From Forficula auricularia (Eukaryota; Arthropoda; Insecta; Dermaptera; Forficulidae), in NCBI GenBank assembly GCA_024734495.1, contig JALMQS010000225.1, forward strand, positions 2,443,650 to 2,507,649: a stretch of DNA of 64,000 nucleotides, written 5' to 3'. The notes below the pieces were generated by a model. It was not told the DNA's origin and made no database searches. It worked only from the letters and a program-made list of their open reading frames with translations. Positions 54,560 to 63,992 of the stretch are shown one piece after another (within the stretch, counting starts at the first letter, position 1; each line of letters opens with the position of its first letter). A program made the translations under genes and the position numbers.

Positions 54560-55580
54560 TATAGACCCTTTGATTATATCAATAATTTTTAAAGAGTTAG
54601 GTGTCTGTTTAAGGTGAAACATTTTAATAATATAAGTAAGTAAAATTTCAAGGTAGGTTTCACAAAAATAATTATTATTGTTGTGAAATCTACTTTGAAA
54701 TTTTATTTACTTTTATTTTTAATATATTATATCATTACTTGATGTAGAATATATATGGGAAAGTAAAAATATCCTGAGTTTGCGTTAATATTTACTAGAT
54801 ACAAACTATTATAAAAAACGGAACTATGTTAAGAAGTATAGGTAAGCTTATACTTTTCAACTCTACTCAAAGTCCGTAGCTGGTATTGACGTAACTAGAT
54901 AAGCTTCCCTGGGTGGAATATCAATGTTAATACTATGCATCATTCATTATTTAAGAATAATTTATTAAAATAAACCCTGTTTCATTTAAATGATCGTGAA
55001 TATTAAAATATTCGACTAAGGGTGTAAGTGTCTATGTGTGGGATGGGATGGGGGAGGGGGGGGGGGGTTTCGAGGGCCGAAAATTAAGAGGGAGGGGGTT
55101 GTTTCGTAAATAATTATAAATTATTTTATTAAAATGTTTTGGTTTTAACTCCCTTCGTATATCAAGAAAAAAATTATAGAAAAATTAAATTTAGGACATT
55201 TTTACGTATATTAAAATGTTTATTTTGACTAGTTTCAAGTATGTTTGGGACATTAGACATTTAAAATTACAGAAAAATTTATTTGGTTAGCAATGTATCT
55301 TTGGAGAATAAGGAGAAGAAGCTTCCTACATTATATATTAATATATCAATAATTTTTAAAGAGTTAGGTGTCGGTTAAAGGTGAAACATTTTAATAATAA
55401 AAGTAAGTAAAATTTCAAGGTAGGTTTCACAAAAATAATAATTATTTTTCCCATTCCCATTCATTATATAAGAATAATTTATTAAAATATACCCTGTTTC
55501 ATTTAAATGATAGTGAGAATTAAAATATTTTCAAAACATTCGGCTAAGGGTGTGAATGTGTATGTGTGGGATGGGATGGA
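54560..55580. repeat. Direct duplication of two blocks (A-B ... A-B)
   Basis: Block A (ATCAATAATTTTTAAAGAGT ... GGTAGGTTTCACAAAAATAA) occurs at 54575-54670 and 55345-55440. Block B (AAGAATAATTTATTAAAATA ... GTGTGGGATGGGATGG) occurs at 54950-55050 and 55470-55580. Order and orientation are kept, spacing differs. Block A also resembles the inverted sequences at 23858-23950 and 37630-37740. Confidence 0.75.
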
Positions 55581-56300
55581 GAGTTAGGGGTGGTTTTGAG
55601 AGAGAGGAACTTCTTGTCTTGTGTTTTCATTAATTCATTAAGTAAGTTCGTGTCTTTTGGAAAGTTTTCTGCCCCCACTCAAGCGGTGCTCTCAACCCAA
55701 CCACTCCCATCTATTGTCTGTAATCCTACCGAGGCCTATTATACTTTATTAAAAATAATCAAGTTATTGTTTTTTATTTTATTTCTTTTTTCATTATTCG
55801 GTGTAAAGATATTTTTTAATTTTTTGAAATACTTAAAAAGCCGTTTTGCCGGACAATGAGATGTGAGGACAAAGCTATCAGTGGCGAGCGGACTCCATAC
55901 AATGGCCCTGATGTCACTGGAACATTCATCAAACGCACACGCAGCTGATAAACATCCGATCTGTGATGGCAAATTAATTTTTACACTTGCTGCGCCTTTC
56001 TATCCATGGATGCAACTGACCCGCTGCCCGGTGCCTATTGATTTTGATAATTAAACTCTGGACATTCATCATTTTCTAAATGGCCCATATTTTCCACGAG
56101 GACACCCTGCTCCCGTATATCTTGTATTATTCCGGAGGCTGACGCCATATTCCCAGTGCATTTTCAGTTTATCAACGCTTGGCCAGCCTCAACAAAAATA
56201 CAAATCCGCCTCGGTGCATTTTTAAAAAGAAATCTATCAAAAAGGGGGACTATATAGTCTGGCGGAAAATACTTTTATTATTATTGATTTTATTTAAATT
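55581..56300. other. Non-repetitive, promoter- or enhancer-like block
   Basis: 55640-55740 and especially 55840-56230 have balanced composition, no repeats and no transposon ends (for example GCAGCTGATAAACATCCGAT, GGTGCCTATTGATTTTGATA). Frames on both strands are short. Best explained as conserved non-coding DNA; unproven. Confidence 0.35.
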
Positions 56301-56319
56301 ATAATTATTTATTAAAAGA

Positions 56320-56804
56320 ATGTAGTTTTTAAAGTCTTAATTTCTTTGATATTAGATGAAGATAAGAGGTGACTGTGGGTCAGTGGGGAGAGTGTTGGGT
56401 CGCTGACTCGAAGATCGCTGGTTCGAGACCGAGTCTCGGCAGATAGATATTTGCAGTCGCCTCCTCTTGGAAAGTAATGGCAACCTACCAAGAGTATAAT
56501 TGCCTAGTCTCCAAACTAGCGGTTCAAAAAGTAAGTCCCGTATATCTCTGTAAAAACAACTAAACACACTCAGCACAGGTATATGTGGAGAGGCGCCGAC
56601 ACCCATTTCGGGTATGGCACTCGAAGAAGAAGAAGATGAAATATTTTTATATTACAATTATCAATTATCGAATTAACATGCCCGGACAATGTGTTAGTAC
56701 CTGGGTTCAACTCCTGGGGGGACGATCCCTTTGATAATTGCAGTATAAAAATATTTCAACAAATATCAAAGAAATTAAGACCTTAAAAACTAAATTCTTT
56801 TCAT
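56320..56804. mobile_element. Inverted-repeat element carrying a SINE and a tRNA-like box B
   Basis: GTAGTTTTTAAAGTCTTAAT at 56322 is inverted at 56775-56800 (AAGACCTTAAAAACTA). Inside, a second inverted pair (GATGAAATATTTTTATATTA at 56636, TATAAAAATATTTCAAC at 56745) surrounds CTGGGTTCAACTCCTGG, a box B-like or short hairpin sequence. The SINE at 56365 is inserted in the left part. Confidence 0.6.
56365..56633 (+). mobile_element. SINE family A copy
   Basis: Head with CAGTGGGGAGAGTGTTGGGT (box A) and GGTTCGAGACCGAG (box B), body and (GAA)n tail. AGATGAA on both sides (56354-56360 and 56634-56640) is a probable duplication. A small deletion around 56515 removes part of the body. The 84-codon minus-strand frame over it is not a gene. 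Confidence 0.9.
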
Positions 56805-57059
56805 AAATAATTCGGTTGTCACATCAAGTTGTATTTTTCAAAAAATACCATCTTATTTTCAAAAAGAGATAGTCATTTTCTGCTTTAATAATTATTTTTA
56901 TTTTTATTTTGTTAAGTAGTACAAAAATAAATTAGTTTCAATGAGTAGATCAAGAAGTTACTTATAGTGAGGGCAAAATAAATAGGGGGATTTAAATTAA
57001 ATATAATTTTAATTTTTTTCAGGAGTAAGTTTATTTAGAAAACTATTTAAAGCACTGAT
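56805..57059. other. No feature seen
   Basis: A+T-rich spacer. Confidence 0.3.
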
Positions 57060-57105
57060 TCATACAATTTCGACTTGAATAGAAAAGCCATCTTCAGGTC
57101 TACAA
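57060..57105 (-). ncRNA. Hammerhead-like ribozyme motif (family 4)
   Basis: Minus strand: CUGAAGA, extra U, stem II GGCUU...AAGUC (5 pairs, one G-U), GAAAUUGUAUG. Conserved blocks are intact. AUUGUAU could give a weak stem III; stem I is not clear. Confidence 0.4.
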
Positions 57106-57217
57106 TTGAAAAAAAAGTTGTTCTATTAGATATAATATGCAGGTATTATAGGTATTTGTTATCACAAAAATGTCATGTTTTATTTATTTATTTTTTTTAA
57201 TTTTAATTTAATTGCAC
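57106..57217. other. No feature seen
   Basis: Short A+T-rich spacer. Confidence 0.3.
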
Positions 57218-57520
57218 TTTTTTTTTGATAATTTCACCTTTTTAAATATTTGAAAGTTTATTTTTGCCGAGAGTAGCAGAATTTTTATAAATTAAAGGAG
57301 ACAATAAAAGAGTGTCTTCTGCTGGAAAAATATATTTTTTTAAATTTATTTATAACGAGAATTAAGTTTCGAGGGTTTTGCCCTCTTTTTTTGATAATTT
57401 CACATTTTTAAATACTTGAAAGTTTTTTTTTTCCGAGAGTAGCAGAATTTTTATAAATTGAAGGTGACAATAAAAGAGTGTGTCTTCTGCTGGAAAAATA
57501 TATTTTTTTAAATTTATTTA

Positions 57521-57575
57521 TAACGAGAATTAAGTTTCGAGGGCTTTGGCCTCTTCATCAGTCTATTACAATTGA
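57521..57575 (-). ncRNA. Hammerhead-like ribozyme motif (family 1)
   Basis: Minus strand: CUGAUGA, extra A, stem II GAGGCC...GCCCUC with one mismatch, GAAACUUAAUUCUCGUUA. The palindromic stem III of the intact copies is lost. Confidence 0.45.
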
Positions 57576-57592
57576 TTCTCAGGAATTGATGT

Positions 57593-57650
57593 GTGAAACT
57601 GATAAAGAGGGCAAAACCGTCGAAACTCTAGTCTGTATATATAAATTATA
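57593..57650 (+). ncRNA. Hammerhead-like ribozyme motif (family 1), mutated
   Basis: CUGAUAA (G8 lost), A, stem II GAGGGC-AAAA-CCGUC, GAAACUCUAGUCUG. Inactive by sequence. Confidence 0.4.
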
Positions 57651-57705
57651 AAAAAAAATTTCAGCGGAAGACACAGTCTTTTATTGTCTCCTTTAATTTT
57701 TAATT

Positions 57706-58229
57706 ACTAGTCACTAAGGGTGATTTTCTTGTTTTTTTTTTATCCAATTTATGGTTTAAATGGCAGCTTCCGTTCAAAAATACCAGTGTTCACTAAAGTT
57801 GTAGAATTAAGAAGACTTTAACAGAAAGAGAATTAAATTTTTAAGAAATCATAAAGACTAGAACCAGTGTAGTGATTTGTCTTTAAATTTAACTGTGGAT
57901 TGAAGGTTTATATGTAAAAAATAATTAATTTTATTCCACTAGATCATTTAACATGTTACACATTAAAAAAAATGTGTGAAAACAACTAACTTATGCCACC
58001 CATCCAAGTACCACGGGTTTTTCAACTTAGAGGATCAATGAGGTTGGATATTTTCAACATGCCAAGGCTATTGTGTGAAGGTCTAACAAGGTCAATTTAT
58101 GCACAATTTCCATAATTTCTAACCTTGGTAGCTATTAGTTTATCATAATTCTAATTAGAAGTGTTTAAGCCAATAGATAGGAAGATGATAATCTTCAATA
58201 AAGTAAAGTAGTTGTCTTAAATGTATCGA
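57706..58229. other. No gene seen
   Basis: A+T-rich, with no clear feature. Confidence 0.3.
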
Positions 58230-58294
58230 ATTCGTATCGGTGCAAAGGTCGGATCGATTTCGACAGGATCGGAGCGATCGGAGGCAAATGATCA

Positions 58295-58457
58295 ATGGAC
58301 ATCAATTATATCGGCAACATGGCATTGTCTTCGGATTGTGACAAGTCAACATTGATGGATCGCCTCCGAGACTCTGGCTACTCATCGCCGTTGATCTCTC
58401 CACTTGGATCATTTTTTTTTATCTTCGTACCGCCACTCTATTTATGTCTTTTCAATT
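58295..58457 (+). CDS. Speculative small exon ending at GTAAGT
   Basis: A balanced, CpG-containing stretch (58230-58400) opens with ATG at 58295 and encodes MDINYIGNMALSSDCDKSTL followed by a Ser/Pro-rich run (DSGYSSPLISPLG). The frame continues to a strong 5' splice site, GTAAGT, whose GT is at about 58458-58459. Without splicing the frame runs into T-rich DNA and stops at 58510. No domain is recognised. Context around the ATG (ATCAATGG) is acceptable. If real it could belong to the transcript starting near 28985. The alternative is chance. Confidence 0.25.
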
Positions 58458-58734
58458 GTGTAAGTTTTTTAAAAAAATTATTCTATTTTCTTAAATCAAT
58501 CTCACTGTGACGAAACAATCGGTAAATGATCTTAGATATGAAATCGAAATTATTTTTTATGACCCACATTTTTCTTAAATTTTGACCAATTTCAGATTTA
58601 ATTTTTAATTTATTTTTAATTGGTAAACTACAGGGCCGCCGCGTGTCGTTGTGCAAGTTGTGCCCCGCACATTCCGAAATATATTGAGTTTGTATAAACC
58701 TCTTCGAGTTTTATTTCATTCATTGTGAAACTAC

Positions 58735-59000
58735 ACTCCCTTTACTCTATTAATTAATATCATGTTTCACCTAAAACATACACCACTTTGGAGTGATTTT
58801 TGAAGACTGATAAGTTAATTAAGTGGATATTGATGAGGCAGTCCAAAAAAAAAGAAGATAATTTATACTAACTTTTTATTTTTATTCCGACGTTTCGGAG
58901 GCTATTCCCTCCTTCTTCAGGGTTTTGAAAAGTCAGTGAAGGAAATCCAATGCAAATCATCTTCTTTTTTTTTGGACTGCCTCATCAATATCCACTTAAT
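58735..59000. repeat. Inverted-repeat unit with a hammerhead-like motif between 42-bp arms
   Basis: Arms 58818-58859 (AGTGGATATTGATGAGGCAG) and 58958-59000 are near-perfect inverted copies. Just upstream (58755-58800) lies the recurrent TGTTTCACCTAAAACATACA block. The ribozyme-like core is in the middle. Confidence 0.7.
58880..58932 (-). ncRNA. Hammerhead-like ribozyme motif (family 5)
   Basis: Minus strand: CUGAAGA, extra A, stem II GGAGG...CCUCC, GAAACGUC (stem III AC/GU, C cleavage nucleotide), GGAAUAAAAAUAAAAAGU. Stem I pairs CC/GG, then after an internal loop ACUUUU with AAAAGU. All invariant positions are intact. Confidence 0.6.
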
Positions 59001-59174
59001 ACACCAGTTTCCATAAGTAAAATTGAAAAATGTTTTATATTATATATCGTCGATTTGGAACATTACTATGATAACTATAGAAAAATTACTAATTTACAAT
59101 TTATGTTCTGAAAATCTATCTAGTTTAAATACATTTACATTAAATTTGGGTTGTTATCGTCCATCTTTGAAAAT
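59001..59174. other. No feature seen
   Basis: Short spacer; the 84-codon frame at 59023 runs into the ribozyme repeat and is not supported. Confidence 0.3.
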
Positions 59175-59202
59175 AATTAGGCTGGATATTGGGATCTTGG
59201 AC

Positions 59203-59262
59203 TCCAAAAATTGCAACACGTTTCGTCGTATATTTTTCGACTTCTTCAGGCAATTTTTAGGA
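59203..59262 (-). ncRNA. Hammerhead ribozyme-like motif (family 6, best stem I)
   Basis: Minus strand: UCCUAAAAAUUGC, CUGAAGA, extra A, stem II GUCG...CGAC, GAA, ACGUGU (stem III AC/GU with 2-nt loop), U, GCAAUUUUUGGA. Stem I pairs about 12 bases (GCAAUUUUUGGA with UCC-AAAAAUUGC, one bulged U). This stem I is strong independent support for a hammerhead fold. Confidence 0.7.
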
Positions 59263-59358
59263 TACAAAAGGTATTAAGTTTGTTTAAGCCTGGTCAATTA
59301 TGTCATTGCAAAATCTAGTCTAATGGTCTGTATATATATCTATCAACGCGAAAGTTGA

Positions 59359-59419
59359 TCCTAAAAATTGCCTGAAGAAGTCGAAAAATATACGACGAAC
59401 CGTGTTGCAACTTTTGGAA
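59359..59419 (+). ncRNA. Hammerhead ribozyme-like motif (family 6), one core change
   Basis: Plus-strand partner: UCCUAAAAAUUGC, CUGAAGA, A, GUCG...CGAC, GAACCGUGUU, GCAACUUUUGGA. Stem I is kept (one mismatch) while the base after GAA changed from A to C. Confidence 0.6.
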
Positions 59420-59470
59420 ATTTACCTTTTAATTATTTTCTCAAGTCCAAGATCCCAATATCCAGCATAA

Positions 59471-60324
59471 TTATTTACATTAAAGTCTTAGAGCCATGTG
59501 GTGATAGTTTGACGATATACATATAAATATATATACACTATACATTTATACATATATATGAGTATTAAACTCTTTATAGAAAAACACTATTAATATTTTA
59601 CTATGAGAGTCTCTTAAAATGTAGTGAAGAAAGTTAGAAGAGAACTTGAAAGATTTCCCTTGAACTAGTAAAAGAACTTAAATGAATTTCAATCAAACCG
59701 AAGTTTCTCTCTCGAATAATACAATTAGACGATTGCATTGCGAAATCTATCAGCTCCAATGGGTGTTTCCTCCTCGTCTCGTCTGCATCCAATAGAAGTT
59801 CAATTCGATTTGCCGAAATTGGATTTCCTCCTCACTTCTGAATTACTTTCGATGCATCGCTCCCATTCTAGAAAAGTTTCATTTTATTGTTGCCTATGAC
59901 TTTTTAAAATTTATTTGCTATTTGGGAAAGTTGTCGTATCGTGCAAGGAATTCTGATTAAGGAAAAGTAACAGATTTTATATGAACTACTGGTGGCTGTA
60001 ATTGCACGGAATGTCAATCGGTTTCTAAAGCAGCCATACCTCCTTCACTTCTGTCATTATTACTAATGAAATAAGATTAATTCTATGATAAAATAAATTT
60101 GGAAAATGAAGAATTGGCTTAATAAGAAGCCAATGATTCTATTTATTTATTATTATAGCTACAGTTTAGTTATCCTATTTCCGTAATCATCAGAACCAAA
60201 AGAATTGGTATTGCAAAAATGTATTGATACTTGACATATTAGATTACAGACACAATAACAAAAATAACATTAAAAACTTTATTAATAATTGTTATAGTTA
60301 TTATTTCCGGCCATAATGTGTATT
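59471..60324. other. No gene; non-repetitive block at 59730-60060
   Basis: 59730-60060 is more balanced and unique (words such as CTCGTCTCGTCTGCATCCAA). It may be conserved non-coding DNA. Confidence 0.35.
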
Positions 60325-60371
60325 AATGAGTTTTTTAAAGGGAAGTTTTTTTGTGTGATTTTTTTATTTTT

Positions 60372-60412
60372 CACGAACGTTTCGTCGACTTTGCCGACTT
60401 CTTCAGGGTTTC
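60372..60412 (-). ncRNA. Hammerhead-like ribozyme motif (family 7)
   Basis: Minus strand: CUGAAGA, extra A, stem II GUCGG...UCGAC, GAAACGUUCGUG. Core intact; AC/GU possible as stem III; stem I unclear. Confidence 0.5.
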
Positions 60413-60771
60413 AAATTGTTATATCATACATTCGTCTAAAATACATGATTTTTTTTATCTCCGTTACCAATGACCATCGGAAATTCAAAAATTCTAAAAA
60501 ATCCGGCACATTCACATAAACAATAAACAGATAAACAGTTTTTGAAACAATACAAACAGATAAAGGCAATACAGTTTTAGAACTATAGAACGGAATCATT
60601 TTACTTATCCATTTTCATAGATGAAAATATCAAATTTAAAATTAAAAAAAAAAAAAAATGAAAATTATTTAAATTTGATATTTCCATGTTTGAAAATGGA
60701 TAAGTAAAATGATTCCGTTCTATTGTTCTAAAACTGTATTGTCTGATTCTGTTTGTATTGATTCTAAAACT

Positions 60772-60898
60772 AAAGTAAAGAAAATTTTGAAAAATTTCTA
60801 GAAACTTTTTAAAATTTAAAATATAAAATACTAGGTAGATTTCACAAAAATATTTAGATATTTTAAATTTTAAAAAGTTGCTCAAAATTTTCTTTATC
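60772..60898. repeat. Nested palindrome inside the right arm
   Basis: AAGAAAATTTTGAAAAATTT at 60778 is inverted at about 60880-60897 (CTCAAAATTTTCTTT), with a TTTTAAATTTAAAATA core. It contains AGGTAGATTTCAC, a word recurring at 54650 and 55420. Confidence 0.6.
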
Positions 60899-61009
60899 TG
60901 ATTATTGTTTATGTGAATGTGCCGAATTTTTTGAATTTTTGTATTTCTCTTGGTCATTGGTAACAGTGATAAAGAAAAATAATATATTTTAGACGAATGT
61001 GTGATATAA

Positions 61010-61060
61010 CTATTTGAAACCCTGAAGAAGTCTTCAAAGTAGATGAAACGTACATTTGTT
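61010..61060 (+). ncRNA. Hammerhead-like ribozyme motif (family 7)
   Basis: CUGAAGA, extra A, stem II GUCU...AGAU, GAAACGUACAU. Core intact. Inverted partner of 60372-60412; stem II has changed on both sides so that four pairs remain. Confidence 0.5.
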
Positions 61061-61250
61061 GGTGAAAAATAAAAAATCAGACAAAAAACTTGTCCTTAAT
61101 TTCCATTAAAAACTCTCCTTATTAATTATTATCTTGACTTTATCCATCTATTTAATCGACTAAACTAGATATTTATTTTTATAGGTTAAATTTTGAATCA
61201 TTCTATATTAATTTATCTAAGTAGAGAACCACGAAAAATCTAAGATTATC

Positions 61251-61535
61251 ATATCAATCAAAATAGAATTAGTATCTATCAAGGGCTTTAATTAGGGATC
61301 GATTAAGATTCACATTAATACGAAAAATCTAATAGCCCTCATTATGTCTCATATTTACTTAGAATTTTGGCTATTTCTATAAATAGTATTATTTCCTTAA
61401 GAAAGTACTATTCAATGAGTTCATTCTTTTTCAAGTATAATTGAATTTTGCTAACCATTTAAATTTGCAAATTGAAATGATATTCGATCCCTAACTAAAG
61501 CCCTTGATACATACTAATTCTATTTTTATTGATAT
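61251..61535. mobile_element. MITE with about 50-bp inverted ends
   Basis: ATATCAATCAAAATAGAATT ... AAGGGCTTTAATTAGGGATC at the left is inverted at 61486-61535 (GATCCCTAACTAAAGCCCTT ... AATTCTATTTTTATTGATAT). 285 bp, no coding content. Target duplication not clear. Confidence 0.75.
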
Positions 61536-63938
61536 GACAAAAATAATATCATATTATTAATTTTAAATTTATTATATTATCATAATATAAAATATTTAAC
61601 TTTTTTATTTTTTGAATTTGTTGAGCGCCTCGTGACCTGCCGGTAGATATTCAGACAAAATGGTTTTGACTTCTTATATAAGCTAAGATTAAGAAAATGA
61701 TAAAAGCGAAAAAAAAAATATAAATTGGTTCCAGGTATAAATAAATACCTATTTCCTGCCGCTCTTACTATGTGGGTTCTACAAAAAATCTTCGTGACTT
61801 GTGCATACCATGTTACTTTACAAAAACCCGGCCTCTCGTATATAAAATATAAATATAAGCAGGGTGGGTTTTCTGCTGCCATAAGCGAGGGATTTGGTTG
61901 CATAACATTCAGGCGTCTGGACTTGATTAGTCATTCAGTACCTGGAGCCACCGAGCGATGCACGGTAATCCCTGACCCATCCCCTCCCGAAACCACACAC
62001 CTCGCCCCACCACTGCACCCCCACTCCGCCAACCCCGCACCCAGTTATTGCTTTTCTAGCATTCTATTGGTCTACATATTATGTGTCTATTTGTTTACTT
62101 GTACACCAATTTGATCACATTCATTCATATTTATAAACATTATAAAAAAATAAATAGGAAAATAATAATAAATAAAAAATAATCGTATAGGATTTGAAAT
62201 AAAAACATAGAATTAAATAAGATTTTTTTCCAAATTATATAAAAAAAGTCACTTCAACCTCTTTATTTGTAAACACACCTGCAATGTTATGATTTAGACA
62301 CCCGTTAATTTTTTTTTTCACACCTGTTAATTCAAAACAAACAAAAAATAAATAATAAATAATAAATTTTATTGAACCAATTATTTTACATGCATTAGCG
62401 TACACATTTTATTTGAGTTTCGACTTCGGAGATTACATCCCCACCATCAACTGTTCTTGATCTTCTCGTGCTTGCGATAATGTTTTTAGTCCGTGTTTGT
62501 AGTAAGAGGAAAAATTTACGAAATAAAAAACCTCTTTGCCGTTATTTATAAAAGAAAGGAAAGAATCAGAGGAAAATGATGATGCTATGATGAAAGATGA
62601 GCGTTAGGTCCTGTAGAGTTCCAGTATTAGGGGGTCAAACAAAAAATTCCTAATTTTAATATAATATAATAATATTTGCTATAACCTATTAGTGGGTTTT
62701 AAAATTAAAAAAAATTGTGCCAATGCGCATGTCACCCATATGATAAAATAATGCTTTCTGATTGGCTGGCCACTGTCAGTAGCTAAACTTTTTTTTTAGA
62801 ACATGGGCTATCTTTTGAATCAAGTAAGCATGCTAGTAAGACAATCAAGAGTGACGTCATATTGACCCCTCCATGCCTCCAAAAGGCAAGTAACCCGAAC
62901 AAGTTAGGGGCAAGTAGCAGAAAAAGCCTCGTGTGAACCCGCCTTTATAAAAGTGAGATGTGAAAAAGAGTTTAATTTATATTTAAAGAAATTGATCAAC
63001 TTTTGAGGTTTAATAGAATTGTTTATTATACTAAATGTATAATATATTTATAATTTTAATTCATCAATAGCATAAAAGTTTAAATTAGGAAGATAACAAA
63101 GTATATTGTATAACAGTTGTGAGTAAACAAATGAAAGTCTGATTATCTTCCATTTGCACTCCTCGCACCTTTCTTACCTGGTGACCTAGTATTAGTATTA
63201 TACTCCCTCCCGGTGCTTTCCCTTATACTCTGGGACTTCTCCCATATGTCAAGGGTAACCTTTAATTGACCGCATTAAAGAAACGATAGAATACATTAAA
63301 TAAAACATTTTGTTCATTTTATAATTACCTATCAATTTATCAGCTAAAGGGACAAATAAGTAATTTTATTTTTTTTTATTCATAATTTAAATTTAATTTA
63401 AAAACTATTTATTTTGTATAGTTGTTGATTGTGTGCTGTGTAGTAAGTTTCATTATATTTTTATTTATTTATTTAATCCTTTATTGGGGTACAATTTAGA
63501 TAAATAAACTTATGTGAATTTATAAGGTATTTACAATTCTAATAATGATAGATTGTTTCTATACATGTATAAGTATTTACATTATTTATAAGTTCAAGTT
63601 GTACCAGGCCCGTTTTGGGCATAGGCCTCTCCCATTTTCTTCCATTCTGGTCTTTTTTGGTGATCCTGGTCCTAGTCATTATATTAATTATTTATTTTTA
63701 TATTAGTTTTTAATTATTAAATCATCTATTTAATTCAATGTCTTTTTAGTTTTTCGAACCTTTGCTTAATATACTTAGCAACCACTTATTCCAATAACAA
63801 TACTATTTGCCCCGTTTTATATACTAAACATGGTAAAACATGAATTTTTTAAAATTTTCATTTTGATGTTGATGTTATAAATATATCAAATTTTCAGAGA
63901 AAAAAAACACAATAATACTAAGTGTTATATATTATTGG
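61536..63938. other. No confirmed gene; block at 61860-62050
   Basis: 61860-62050 is G+C-richer and C-rich toward its end (CCCCTCCCGAAACCACACAC), within a 129-codon plus-strand frame that shows no domain. 63160-63260 and 63595-63665 (CCAGGCCCGTTTTGGGCATA) resemble dispersed repeat fragments of uncertain identity. The remainder is A+T-rich. Confidence 0.35.
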
Positions 63939-63992
63939 ATCAATAGTGAAGTTTCGCTGTTTTATTACAGCTTCTTCAGGTTCTTGATCAAT
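63939..63992 (-). ncRNA. Hammerhead-like ribozyme motif (family 8)
   Basis: Minus strand: GAUCAAGAAC, CUGAAGA, extra A, stem II GCUGU-AAUAAA-ACAGC, GAAACUUCACUAUUGAUC. Stem I can form GAUCAA/UUGAUC after an internal loop. Stem III is weak. It is cut near the window end, so any inverted partner would lie outside. Confidence 0.5.

Larger units (their letters stand above)
57218..57705. repeat. Hammerhead-repeat family 1, tandem copies E and F plus inverted copy G
   Basis: Copies E (57249-57388) and F (57414-57597), both minus-oriented, are direct repeats of about 166 bp that share even their flank TTTTTTTGATAATTTCAC. Copy G (57593-57705) is plus-oriented. The E core is truncated after GAGGGTTTTGCCCTC. 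Confidence 0.8.
59175..59470. repeat. Head-to-head pair of hammerhead-like repeats (family 6)
   Basis: GGCTGGATATTGGGATCTTG at 59180 is inverted at 59445-59466 (CAAGATCCCAATATCCAGC). Each arm contains one complete ribozyme-like core pointing to the centre with its 5' end. Confidence 0.85.
60325..61110. repeat. Large palindrome with hammerhead-like motifs at both outer edges (family 7)
   Basis: Arms extend from about 60325 to a centre near 60650 and back to about 61110 (paired words CCATTTTCATAGATGAAAAT, GAACGGAATCATTTTACTTA and partner, TTCACATAAACAATAAACAG and partner, TTTCAAATxGTTATATCA). The right arm is longer because of a second palindrome at 60772-60898. Three frames of 62-118 codons here are by-products. 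Confidence 0.8.

Noticed and set aside
60411..60957. 62- and 118-codon minus-strand frames
   Set aside because: They are by-products of the large palindrome; Lys/Asn/Ile-rich translation of A+T-rich DNA.
61725..62114. 129-codon plus-strand frame as a gene
   Set aside because: No domain, no splice context, and mixed hydrophobic and Pro/His-rich low-complexity segments. More likely non-coding.
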